Shown: piece by piece, positions 7,019 to 14,256 of the stretch
Layout of the letters: each line of letters begins with the position of its first letter
How positions within the stretch are numbered: position 1 is the stretch's first letter
NCBI GenBank assembly: GCA_051005695.1
Contig: JBPCJC010000095.1
Coordinates: 1 to 14,897 of the forward strand
Length of the DNA: 14,897 nucleotides
Source of the DNA: JACCTI01 sp051005695
GTDB lineage: Bacteria; Verrucomicrobiota; Verrucomicrobiia; Chthoniobacterales; UBA10450
Direction: 5' to 3'
Translations under genes and position numbers: made by a program
The notes under the pieces: model-generated
Told to the model about the DNA's origin: nothing
Databases searched by the model: none
The model's input: only the letters and a program-made list of their open reading frames with translations

Positions 7019-7588
7019 TTAACCTTTTGCGCGGGTCTTTTTACTTTTCGCTTTCGACGGCGGTGTCGCTTTTGGCGTCGGGCTCGGTGTCGGCGTCGGT
7101 GTTTCCAACATCGGAGTGGGCGACGGCGTCGGTTCGACGTGCGGGGTCCAAGTCAGGTTGACCATGTCGATCTGCCAAAGGGCGCGCGGATGCGAAACTT
7201 CCAAGTCGAGGAAGGCCGGATTTTCCGGATAATTAATCCGAACCCGAAAGGCTCCGTGCGGATCAAAAAAGTGTGAGGTGAACTTGGTTTCGCCTTGAAG
7301 GTCTAGCGACGTCGGCGGCGGGCCGAGCACGCGCAGATGGGCAAACAATCGTTCGCGCCACGAGGGCGGATAGGCCACCTGCGCTGCCGGCGCGAGCGCG
7401 CGATTAAGAAAGACCTGGTCCTGATGGAGCACGATCCGCTCGGCCGCGTCGCGGGCAAAATCACGCGCGGCCGCTTCATTGATGCGTCGCGCCGACCAAA
7501 GATACCAGAGCCCGCCGCCGAAGATCGCGAGGAGAATGAGTGCGAGGACGAGGACCTCGCCGCGTTGCTTTTTGCGAAACCGAATCAT
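7019..7588 (-). CDS. small membrane-anchored protein with Pro/Thr-rich tail, unknown function
   Basis: The frame is open from 7804, but the plausible start is ATG 7586-7588, giving 189 aa. A basic leader (MIRFRKKQRGE) precedes one strong transmembrane helix (about 12-31, VLVLALILLAIFGGGLWYLW). A helical stretch follows (about 35-65), then a compact domain (about 70-150, with 'FFDPHGAFRVRINYPENPAF'). Next is a Pro/Thr/Ser-rich low-complexity segment (about 151-177) and a Lys/Arg-rich end. The Lys-Lys-Gln-Arg-Gly followed by hydrophobics is reminiscent of pilin-like or PilX-like leaders, but the Glu at position +5 is absent, so I treat it as a plain anchor. I do not recognise the family. It is wedged between mpa and dop in opposite orientation, convergent with mpa (43 bp between stops) and divergent from dop (94 bp between starts). 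A role in the same pathway is possible but not shown. Confidence 0.75.
   Translation of the reverse strand: MIRFRKKQRGEVLVLALILLAIFGGGLWYLWSARRINEAAARDFARDAAERIVLHQDQVFLNRALAPAAQVAYPPSWRERLFAHLRVLGPPPTSLDLQGETKFTSHFFDPHGAFRVRINYPENPAFLDLEVSHPRALWQIDMVNLTWTPHVEPTPSPTPMLETPTPTPSPTPKATPPSKAKSKKTRAKG
7058..7138 (-). repeat. low-complexity Pro-Thr/Pro-Ser coding repeat
   Basis: Degenerate tandem units of the kind CC(G/C)AC(G/C) encode alternating Thr-Pro and Ser-Pro pairs in the C-terminal tail of the membrane-anchored protein (residues about 151-177). Such tracts form extended linkers and are prone to length change by slippage. Confidence 0.7.
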
Positions 7589-7605
7589 GCTGCGCGCGAA
7601 AAATA

Positions 7606-7630
7606 TCGAAGACGGAGCGAGCGTCTTCGA
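7606..7630. promoter_or_regulatory. perfect 8-bp dyad in the divergent dop/membrane-protein intergenic region (possible operator)
   Basis: TCGAAGAC (7606-7613) and its exact reverse complement GTCTTCGA (7623-7630) flank a 9-nt spacer, centred 18-42 bp upstream of the minus-strand ATG at 7588 and about 55-75 bp upstream of dop. A dyad of this spacing between divergent starts is typical of a dimeric repressor site. It could equally be an RNA hairpin or chance. Confidence 0.4.
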
Positions 7631-7668
7631 GTTCCACGGCGATGGCAAGCCACGGCGCCGGACGCGGG

Positions 7669-7674
7669 TATATT
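7669..7674 (+). promoter_or_regulatory. candidate -10 element of dop (would give a leaderless mRNA)
   Basis: TATATT at 7669-7674 lies 8 nt before ATG 7683. With normal -10 to +1 spacing, transcription would begin at 7681-7683, so the mRNA would have essentially no leader. No convincing -35 is seen at 16-18 nt upstream, and no Shine-Dalgarno precedes the ATG. Confidence 0.35.
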
Positions 7675-7682
7675 TGCTAACA

Positions 7683-9212
7683 ATGACGAGAGTCTTCGGA
7701 TTAGAGACGGAATACGGCATCACCATCGCGGGCGCGGAAGCAGTCGATGTGGTCGCGGAATCGATCGAGCTGGTGCGGTCGTACACCGAAGAGGGCGCGC
7801 ACATGAAATGGGATTACGCGCTCGAAGATCCGCACCGCGATGCACGCGGCTTTCGCGCGGCCGAGTTACTCCAGGACACGGACGAGTCGGCTTATTTTGA
7901 AATTGATCGCGCGCGGCCGTTGCGCTTCGAAGAAATCAAGAGCGATCTGGTGCTGTCGAATGGCGCGCGATTTTATAATGACCATGCGCACCCGGAATAT
8001 TCCACCCCGGAATGCACCACCCTGCGGCAGTTGGTGGCGCACGATAAAGCGGGCGAGCGCATCCTCGCGGAGTGTGCGCGGCGGCGGAATTTAAAATTGC
8101 CTAACGACCAGGAGCTGCGGCTTTACAAGAACAACACCGACTTCGTCGGGCACAGTTACGGTTGCCACGATAACTATCTGATTCGCCGCGACGTCCCCTG
8201 GACACGCGTCGTCAGCGGGATGCTGCCATTCCTGGTCACGCGGCAGATTTTTGCGGGCGGCGGCAAGATGGGAATCGAAGCCGAGAGCGCCGTCGGCCAG
8301 GCGGGTGTTTATCAAATCTCGCAGCGCGCGGATTTCTTCAGCGTACTCGTGAGTATCGACACGATGAACAAACGGCCGCTGGTCAATACGCGCGACGAAC
8401 CGCACGCCGATCCGGGAAAGTATCGGCGCTTCCACGTCATCATCGGCGACGCCAACATGAGTGAATGGGCGACCGCCCTAAAGGTGGGAACGACCGCGCT
8501 GGTGCTGGATTTAATCGAACGCGGCGCTGCGCCCGAGATTGAGTTGGCACAACCGATCGCAGCGCTGAAATCGATCAGCCGCGATCAAAGTTATGACTGG
8601 ATCATCGAACTGCGCGATGGGCGCAAGATCTCGGCGATTGAAGTGCAACGGCTCTACCTGCAAGCCGCGCAGGCGGCTGGCCTAACGAGTAATGAGGAGA
8701 GCGCGTGGTTGCTCGCCGAATGGGAAAATGTCCTGAACGATCTCGAGCGCGACGTCTCGTTAGTCCGGGACCGCGTCGATTGGGTGGCGAAGAAATTTCT
8801 CCTGAGCGCGTTCCAGGAAAGCGAAGGCCTGGCCTGGAGCGATCCCTGGTTGCAGGCGATCGACCTGGAGTATCACAAGATCGCTCCGGAGCAGGGGCTT
8901 TATGACGAACTCCTCCGGCAAGGCTCGCTCCGGCGTTTCGTCCGCGAAGAAGAAATCAAGGCGGCCATCTTCGCGCCACCGGAAACGACACGCGCCTACT
9001 TTCGCGGCCGCTGCGTGGCTCGCTTCAATCGCGCGATCAGTTCGCTGCAATGGGACGAGATCGTGTTCGAAAGCGAAGAAGGCTTGAGGCGAGTTGGCCT
9101 GCCGGAAGTGGCGGACGACGACGCGCGCCTGCGCGGATTGAACGAGCTCCTGCGGCGCGATCTTTCCTATGAAGATTTTCTCGCGGCGTTGGCCAGCGAT
9201 GCGGCGATCTGA
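7683..9212 (+). CDS. dop: depupylase/deamidase Dop of the Pup-proteasome pathway
   Basis: 509 aa, matching the about 500 aa of actinobacterial Dop. Dop belongs to the carboxylate-amine/glutamine-synthetase-like ligase fold shared with the Pup ligase PafA. It deamidates the C-terminal Gln of Pup where needed and removes Pup from substrates. Dop-type features are 'FGLETEYGI' (5-13; Glu8 and Glu10 bind Mg-ATP), 'KWDYALEDPHRDARGF' (42-57), and a roughly 30-residue insertion (about 58-88) in the place of the Dop loop, which PafA lacks. Further blocks are 'NGARFYNDHAHPEYSTPEC' (93-111) with Asp100 at the catalytic aspartate position, 'LYKNNTDFVGHSYGCHDNYL', 'NTRDEPHAD' and 'HVIIGDANMSE'. ATG 7683 starts the conserved N-terminus exactly. 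The in-frame open stretch upstream to 7479 overlaps the divergent gene and is not needed. The gene ends 2 nt from the convergent glgP stop. TCGTTAGGC complements lie at 8099 and 8680. Confidence 0.94.
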   Translation: MTRVFGLETEYGITIAGAEAVDVVAESIELVRSYTEEGAHMKWDYALEDPHRDARGFRAAELLQDTDESAYFEIDRARPLRFEEIKSDLVLSNGARFYNDHAHPEYSTPECTTLRQLVAHDKAGERILAECARRRNLKLPNDQELRLYKNNTDFVGHSYGCHDNYLIRRDVPWTRVVSGMLPFLVTRQIFAGGGKMGIEAESAVGQAGVYQISQRADFFSVLVSIDTMNKRPLVNTRDEPHADPGKYRRFHVIIGDANMSEWATALKVGTTALVLDLIERGAAPEIELAQPIAALKSISRDQSYDWIIELRDGRKISAIEVQRLYLQAAQAAGLTSNEESAWLLAEWENVLNDLERDVSLVRDRVDWVAKKFLLSAFQESEGLAWSDPWLQAIDLEYHKIAPEQGLYDELLRQGSLRRFVREEEIKAAIFAPPETTRAYFRGRCVARFNRAISSLQWDEIVFESEEGLRRVGLPEVADDDARLRGLNELLRRDLSYEDFLAALASDAAI

Positions 9213-9214
9213 TC

Positions 9215-11770
9215 TTACGACCAGGTAATCAAACGCAGCTCGTGCGCCTGCATGAGATGCGGATGCGTGGGGACGACGCGGACACTGACGCCGTAGGCCC
9301 CGCTCTCGGCCGCTGGAATCGAGCCGTGATAAATGTAGTTGCCGTTACCTTCTTGACGATCGCTTTGGTAAAGCGCGGTGACTGCGGGATTCTTCACGCC
9401 GCCGTTGCTGGATTCGCCGTGATACGCTTCGACGCGGACGTGCTCCGGGTTAACAACGCCGAGATGAACACGGGCCGATACCTGCAGGGATTCGCCGACG
9501 AGAATGCTTTGCCGATCGGCGTTCGTGACCTGCACTTCATCGATCCGCACCTGCGGCCAATCTTTGCGCATGCGCGATTTCCATTGGCTCAACTCGGTGG
9601 CCGCGCGGCAATCGTCCCGCGCAAATTCCCGATAGGCCGCCTCCGCCGGGGTGTAGAGACGCTCGCTATATTCCTTGACCATCCGATGAGTATTGAACAT
9701 CGGCGTGACGCTGCGGATCGACTCGCGCATCAACTGCAACCAGGCCAGCGGAAGTTTGCCGTCGGGCTTCGCGTAATAGAGCGGGATGACCTGGTTCTCG
9801 AGCAGTTGGTAAAGGCTGCCCGCGTCCACTTCGCTTTGAAATTCCACGCTGCCATCGTCGATTTCCGCGCCGATCGCCCAACCGTTTTTGCCATTGTAAC
9901 TTTCGCACCACCAGCCGTCGAGCACGCTGAGATTGAGTCCGCCATTCGGCGGTAATTTCATTCCGCTGGTCCCGCTGGCTTCGAGTGGGCGCAGCGGATT
10001 GTTCAGCCAAAGATCGACGCCCTGCACCAGCCGGCGCGCGATGTAGGTGTCGTAATCTTCCACGAAGACGATCCGGTTTTCGAAGCCGGCCTCGCGACTG
10101 AATCGGTAGACTTCCCGGATGAGTGCCTTGCCGTCTTCATCGCGCGGATGCGATTTGCCGGCGAAAATAAACTGCACCGGCCGGGTGGTGTCGTTAAGCA
10201 AGCGCGCGAGTCGTTCCTTGTCGCTAAACAAAAGCGCGCCGCGTTTGTAGGTCGCGAAGCGGCGCGCGAATCCAATCGTGAGAATCTCGGAATCGAGGAT
10301 TTGATTCGCTTTGCGCACCACTTCCGGCGATTCGCCAATGCGCGCCCGCCGCAGGCGCACCCGTTCGCGCACAAATTCCACCAGCCGCAGTTTCAATTTC
10401 TGGTGCGTCTCCCAAAGTTGCGCGTCCGGAATGTCCATCACTCCGCGCCAGAAATCGGGTTCGGTCAGGTGCTCTTCCCAATCGCCCAGATACTTCGCGT
10501 AGAGCGCGGAAAACTCCGGCGCCATCCAGGTTTTGGTATGGACGCCGTTAGTGATGCTGGTGATCGGGACCTCGTGCGTCGGCACACCGGTCCAGACATC
10601 TTTCCAAAGCGACTGGCTGACGTCGCCGTGCAATTTGCTAACGCCGTTCGCGTGCCGGCTGATCCGGAGCGCGAGGATGGTCATGCTGAACGGATCCATC
10701 GGATTGATCCGCGTTTGTCCGAAGGAAAAAAGTTCATCGAACGGAATCCCGAGCTGTGTGGCGAAATCGCCGAAATACCGCCGCATCATTTCGCGCGGGA
10801 AGGCATCGTTGCCTGCCGGCACCGGCGTGTGCGTCGTGAAAACATTGGCCGACGCGACCACCTGCAGCGCGGAATAAAAATCGAGCTTCTTCTCGAGCAC
10901 GTGCAGCCGAATCCGCTCGAGCGCGAGAAACGCCGAGTGGCCCTCGTTCATGTGAAAAACGCTCGCGTCAATCCCGAGCGCGCTGAGCGCTTTCACTCCG
11001 CCGATGCCGAGGACGATTTCCTGCCGCATCCGCATTTCGAGATCGCCGCCGTACAGCTCCGCGGTGATCAGGCGATCTTCCGGCGCGTTCTCCGGTGTGT
11101 CGGTATCGAGCAAATAAAGACTCACCCGGCCGACGTGCAGTTGCCAGATTTTCGCGAAGACTTCGCGATCCAAGACCCGCACGGAAATGAGCAAATTGGT
11201 ATCCGCGCGGCGGACTTCGCGGATCGGCAGGTGATGAAAATTTTGATTCAGGCTGACGGCTTCCTGCACGCCGTCCCTGTCGATCTGTTGCTTGAAATAC
11301 CCGTGGCGATAAAGCAACCCGATGGCGACGAAATTGAGATCGAGATCGCTCGCGGATTTGCAGTGATCGCCGGCGAGAATCCCGAGACCGCCGGAGTAGT
11401 TCGGGATCGATTCGTGAAAGCCAAACTCGGCCGAGAAATACGCGATCGGATTTTTCAGCGCGCTGCCTTTGCCGGTCTTTCCGTAGGTATCCTGGCGCGC
11501 GAGATAATCCCGGAACGCGCCGTGCACTTCCTTGAGCTCGCGCAGGAAATCATCGTCCTCCGCCACTTCGAGTAAACGCGCCTGCCGGCAAAGCTGGAGC
11601 ATGCGCACCGGATTGTGATTGGTCCGATTCCATAGCTCCGGATCGAGATGGCGGAATAGCCGGCGCGCCTCCGGTTCCCACGTCCACCAAAGATTGAAAA
11701 CCATCTCGCGTAGCGGCTCGAGCGCGGGCGGAAGCGTCGGGATGACGTGGTAGTTTTGGAAATTCGGCAT
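9215..11770 (-). CDS. glgP: alpha-glucan (glycogen/maltodextrin) phosphorylase, DUF3417-type
   Basis: 851 aa, ATG 11768-11770. Cytosolic PLP-dependent GT35 enzyme that releases glucose-1-phosphate from alpha-1,4-glucans. The N-terminal part ('LEPLREMVFNLWWTWEPEARRLF', in residues 17-39) is the domain characteristic of the shorter bacterial/archaeal alpha-glucan phosphorylase family rather than E. coli-type GlgP/MalP. Downstream signatures are 'YFSAEFGFHESIPNYSGGLG' (111-130), 'HMNEGHSAFL' (273-282), 'FTTHTPVPAGNDAF' (311-324), 'TNGVH' (407-411), 'FARRFATYKR' (501-510), and the PLP site 'ASGTSGMKLPPNGG' (598-611) with Lys605. It lies 63 bp downstream of the rhomboid gene on the same strand and converges with dop with only 2 nt between stop codons and no terminator hairpin. 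It has no exact copy of TCGTTAGGC in 2.5 kb, unlike its neighbours. Confidence 0.94.
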   Translation of the reverse strand: MPNFQNYHVIPTLPPALEPLREMVFNLWWTWEPEARRLFRHLDPELWNRTNHNPVRMLQLCRQARLLEVAEDDDFLRELKEVHGAFRDYLARQDTYGKTGKGSALKNPIAYFSAEFGFHESIPNYSGGLGILAGDHCKSASDLDLNFVAIGLLYRHGYFKQQIDRDGVQEAVSLNQNFHHLPIREVRRADTNLLISVRVLDREVFAKIWQLHVGRVSLYLLDTDTPENAPEDRLITAELYGGDLEMRMRQEIVLGIGGVKALSALGIDASVFHMNEGHSAFLALERIRLHVLEKKLDFYSALQVVASANVFTTHTPVPAGNDAFPREMMRRYFGDFATQLGIPFDELFSFGQTRINPMDPFSMTILALRISRHANGVSKLHGDVSQSLWKDVWTGVPTHEVPITSITNGVHTKTWMAPEFSALYAKYLGDWEEHLTEPDFWRGVMDIPDAQLWETHQKLKLRLVEFVRERVRLRRARIGESPEVVRKANQILDSEILTIGFARRFATYKRGALLFSDKERLARLLNDTTRPVQFIFAGKSHPRDEDGKALIREVYRFSREAGFENRIVFVEDYDTYIARRLVQGVDLWLNNPLRPLEASGTSGMKLPPNGGLNLSVLDGWWCESYNGKNGWAIGAEIDDGSVEFQSEVDAGSLYQLLENQVIPLYYAKPDGKLPLAWLQLMRESIRSVTPMFNTHRMVKEYSERLYTPAEAAYREFARDDCRAATELSQWKSRMRKDWPQVRIDEVQVTNADRQSILVGESLQVSARVHLGVVNPEHVRVEAYHGESSNGGVKNPAVTALYQSDRQEGNGNYIYHGSIPAAESGAYGVSVRVVPTHPHLMQAHELRLITWS

Positions 11771-11833
11771 GGGAGATAAGGAGCCGGGATTTTGTCAGGA
11801 TTATCTCTAGCAGCAAGTGTTCCCGCGGCGCTT

Positions 11834-13381
11834 CTACTCCGCGGGCGCGATGACCAAACCGACGAGCAAACCGGTAACCAGCCCGCTGAGGTGCGCGGCC
11901 ATGCTCACCTGCGGCGTGTAAAAATCGAAGGCGGTCTGCATCGCCACGATCACCGCAATACTCGTTAGGCGACGCCGCGAGCTCGGGATGTGCCGTTCGC
12001 GCAGAAGCACCCCGGCCCACGCGCCCACGATGCCCATGACGCAGCCGGACGCGCCCACGAGAAAATCCGATTTCGTCCAACCGATGCGCCAGAGGAGCAA
12101 GACGCCGAGACTCGAGCCCAACCCGGAAACCAAATAACAAATCACGAAGCGCACGAACCCGACCGCTTCCTCCAAGGTCGGCCCGAGGATGTAAAGCGCG
12201 TAGGCGTTAAAGAGCAGATGGATCGCGCCGTAGTGCAAAAAGAGGCACGCGAGCAGGCGCCAGTATTGATGGCCGGCGATGACCGAGACCGGCTCGAGCG
12301 CGCCGAGTTTGTAAAGTGTGAGGTCGTTGGTCGCGCCGCCGAGAAAGACTTCCACGAAATACATCGCGACGTTGAGCGCGATAAAAATCGCGACCGCGGA
12401 AGTGACGCGACGGGAACTGGGCGCGAACAAACCACCGCGCATTTTCGGAGGGTGACGCGCGAAGCGTTCGACGATCTCCGCGCTTGAAGGGCTGAGAACT
12501 GAAACGCCTGGCAAATTAATTCGCGCCAGCCGTCGATCGATGTCGGCGCGGAGGAAGGCGTCCGTCGTGCGCGCGCGCAACGCGACCAGCCGCGCGCGAT
12601 CGCCGCCGAGACTCTCACTGGTGGCGAGCCAGAATTCCTGCGTCTCCGCGCGCAAGCCGCGCAGAGCAGTTTCAAAAAGTTCGCGCAACGAATCCGTCCT
12701 GCCGGAAAAAGCGAGCAGCAGCATCAGGCAGGAGAGATAAACCCCTTCCTGCGGTGGCGAAGCCAGCAGCGCGGAGGAACGACCGCCAAATTGTCGCGCC
12801 AGTTCATCGATCGCTCCGGTTTCGCCTAACGAACGGAAGTAAAGTGACAGCTGCGCCGGATCTTGGCCCAGGCCGAGCCGCGGAATATTTTGCTGCGACC
12901 AGGCGAGCAAGCCCTCCCAATCGCCGCGAATGCGGAAGACTTGCGCGCTCGCCTCCCGGCCGGCACGAGTGTCGTTAGGCGTGAGTTTCCGGAAGAGTTC
13001 GAGGGCGTGCTCTTTCTCGCCGGTTTGGGCCAGTTCGAGCGCGTGAAGCAGAATGGTTTCCTCGCGCACCGAGCGCACGGGATGGAAAAAGCGGAGCGCA
13101 CTGACGATTCGGCGTGCGCTTCCGAAACGCTCGTCGGCTGCCAGTTGCGCCGCTTTTCGCAAACCGACCGCGGGCAAAAAAAGAAAAAACAGCCACGCCC
13201 CGCCGCCGATGTAGCCCGCGATCTTCAGTGCGAAAAGGGAAGCGAGCGCGGTCACCAACAGAACGGCCACGGCTGCGACTTGCCAGCCGCGATTAACCGC
13301 CGCGCGCCGCCAGGTGCGCGCGAGCACCACCGCCGGCGAGAGCACGGCGATGAAAAGCAAAAGGCGATTTAGATCGAGCAC
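11834..13381 (-). CDS. rhomboid-family intramembrane serine protease with long N-terminal extension
   Basis: 515 aa starting at GTG 13379-13381. The C-terminal about 190 residues form a rhomboid core. 'YWRLLACLFLHYGAIHLLFNAYALYILGP' (373-401) carries the H-x4-H-L-x2-N signature (His383, His388, Asn392). The active-site Ser445 lies in 'VGASGCVMGIVGA' (442-454) and the catalytic His497 in 'AAHLSGLVTGLLVG' (495-508). Both dyad residues are present, so it should be active and cleave membrane substrates. The first about 75 residues contain two to three hydrophobic segments. Residues about 80-300 are a soluble, helix-rich stretch with TPR-like phrasing ('ALELAQTGEKEHALELFRKL'), likely for protein binding. 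Rhomboids are usually 200-300 aa, so this is an extended version. A weak -10 (TATAAG, 13403-13398) lies just upstream. TCGTTAGGC occurs three times (11962, 12824, 12972). Confidence 0.87.
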   Translation of the reverse strand: MLDLNRLLLFIAVLSPAVVLARTWRRAAVNRGWQVAAVAVLLVTALASLFALKIAGYIGGGAWLFFLFLPAVGLRKAAQLAADERFGSARRIVSALRFFHPVRSVREETILLHALELAQTGEKEHALELFRKLTPNDTRAGREASAQVFRIRGDWEGLLAWSQQNIPRLGLGQDPAQLSLYFRSLGETGAIDELARQFGGRSSALLASPPQEGVYLSCLMLLLAFSGRTDSLRELFETALRGLRAETQEFWLATSESLGGDRARLVALRARTTDAFLRADIDRRLARINLPGVSVLSPSSAEIVERFARHPPKMRGGLFAPSSRRVTSAVAIFIALNVAMYFVEVFLGGATNDLTLYKLGALEPVSVIAGHQYWRLLACLFLHYGAIHLLFNAYALYILGPTLEEAVGFVRFVICYLVSGLGSSLGVLLLWRIGWTKSDFLVGASGCVMGIVGAWAGVLLRERHIPSSRRRLTSIAVIVAMQTAFDFYTPQVSMAAHLSGLVTGLLVGLVIAPAE

Positions 13382-13457
13382 AGGAAACGCCCGCCACCTT
13401 ATACAGTCGGGCGCGAATCCCCTTCACCTGCGCGGCGCTTTTTGCAATCGTCCGTCC

Positions 13458-14114
13458 ATGCGCATCACGGTCACGAATTATCTCGAAGTCATTTCCTCCT
13501 GGTGTTTTTGGGCGGCGCCGATGTGGGCGAATTTGCAGGAGCGCTATGCCGGCCGGGTCGAGTTCGGGTGGAAAATCGCGCTCATGGACGCTTCCGGTTT
13601 TCCGAAAACGATCGAGCAAACGGAATGGTTTTATCGGCGGAGCGGGATGATGATGCGCTCGCCTTTCATGCTCAAGCCAGGCTGGTTCGAGCCAAACTTG
13701 CAGGAGTGTTTGATTCCGAATCTGGTCGCGGAAGCTGGTCGTGATTTTGGCGTAAACGACGATCGCATCTGGTTCGCGCTTATGAACGCGACCGTGCGCG
13801 AAGGCATCCGGACTAACGAGTGGAAGACTGCCACGGAAATCGGCGCCCAAGCCGGCGGTATGGAGCCGGCGAAACTCCTGGAGCGCGCGCGTTCTCCGGA
13901 AGTGGAAGCACGCGCGCGGCAGACGACCGCGGAGTTTGCCGCGATGCAGGTGACGCAACGGCCGACCTTCGTGATCGACAGCGAAACTGGTGATCGCGCG
14001 GTTTTTTCCGGCTTCGCCAAAATCGAACCACTGGCCGCGACCCTCGACGCGATGCTCGACGATGCCGTGGCCTACGCCGCGCACGAAGCCCATTTTGGAA
14101 ATCCGCCGGGATAA
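13458..14114 (+). CDS. DsbA/FrnE-like thioredoxin-fold protein with CxxA active-site motif
   Basis: 218 aa from ATG 13458, the first start after the divergent rhomboid gene. The overall plan matches the DsbA superfamily as in FrnE and 2-hydroxychromene-2-carboxylate isomerase. It has an N-terminal strand 'MRITVTNYLEVISSWCFWA', a long helical insertion (about 50-160), then 'QRPTFVID' (167-174) with the expected cis-Pro169, and a C-terminal strand and helix. There is no signal peptide, so it is probably cytoplasmic. The motif at positions 16-19 is Cys-Phe-Trp-Ala rather than Cys-x-x-Cys. It therefore cannot cycle as a standard dithiol oxidase and may use a single cysteine, for example with glutathione or another thiol. 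Function unknown. It reads towards infC with a 257-bp gap. Confidence 0.75.
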   Translation: MRITVTNYLEVISSWCFWAAPMWANLQERYAGRVEFGWKIALMDASGFPKTIEQTEWFYRRSGMMMRSPFMLKPGWFEPNLQECLIPNLVAEAGRDFGVNDDRIWFALMNATVREGIRTNEWKTATEIGAQAGGMEPAKLLERARSPEVEARARQTTAEFAAMQVTQRPTFVIDSETGDRAVFSGFAKIEPLAATLDAMLDDAVAYAAHEAHFGNPPG

Positions 14115-14178
14115 TTTTTCGCACATCAAAGGGTGGCGAGTGATCGTGCCGCGGCGCGCAGATTCACCTTGCTACGGC

Positions 14179-14256
14179 AGCAATGTTGCTCTCAACTTCC
14201 GGCAACCAGCGCCTGGCGCTGCGTTCAGTGCCGCGGTGGTCGCGCCCGCGGCAGTG
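14179..14256 (+). promoter_or_regulatory. three consecutive inverted repeats in the infC upstream region (possible structured leader)
   Basis: The 257-bp stretch 14115-14371 holds no convincing gene but contains three dyads in a row. AGCAA-TG-TTGCT is at 14179-14190. CAGCGCC-T-GGCGCTG is at 14207-14221 (7-bp arms). CAGTGCCGCGG with CCGCGGCAGTG is at 14226-14256 (11-nt arms, one mismatch, 9-nt loop). The last is not followed by a T-run, so it is not a classic terminator. In other bacteria infC is translationally autoregulated and infC-rpmI-rplT leaders are structured, which makes a leader role plausible here. It is not proven. Confidence 0.35.

Larger units (their letters stand above)
1721..12980. 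repeat. dispersed 9-bp word TCGTTAGGC, 11 exact copies
   Basis: Exact copies start at 1721, 2691, 3176, 4423, 6379, 7000, 11962 and 12972 on the plus strand, and at 8099, 8680 and 12824 on the minus strand (as GCCTAACGA). Six of the 11 are preceded by C. One-base variants lie at 1562, 3704, 8757, 10191 and 13811. For 60% GC, about 0.1 copies would be expected in 14.9 kb on both strands. Copies fall in six genes and one intergenic gap (7000), in every codon phase, sense (4) and antisense (6). Confidence 0.85.

Noticed and set aside
7019..7588. Type IV pilin-like protein
   Set aside because: The Lys-Gln-Arg-Gly leader followed by hydrophobics is suggestive, but the Glu at +5 and the pilin-type downstream pattern are missing.
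7479..7682. In-frame 68-codon extension of dop upstream of 7683
   Set aside because: It overlaps the divergent membrane-protein gene, has Arg-rich shadow composition, and Dop's conserved N-terminus starts exactly at ATG 7683.
10148..11575. 475-codon open frame on the plus strand opposite glgP
   Set aside because: Mirror frame of a high-GC gene. The composition (Arg/Ala/His-rich) has no domain, while the minus strand carries clear phosphorylase motifs.
11771..11833. Promoter or terminator between the rhomboid gene and glgP
   Set aside because: The 63-bp gap shows no convincing boxes or hairpin, so cotranscription is assumed.
14226..14256. Rho-independent terminator after the DsbA-like gene
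   Set aside because: The hairpin is good but no T-run follows; it is kept only as possible leader structure.
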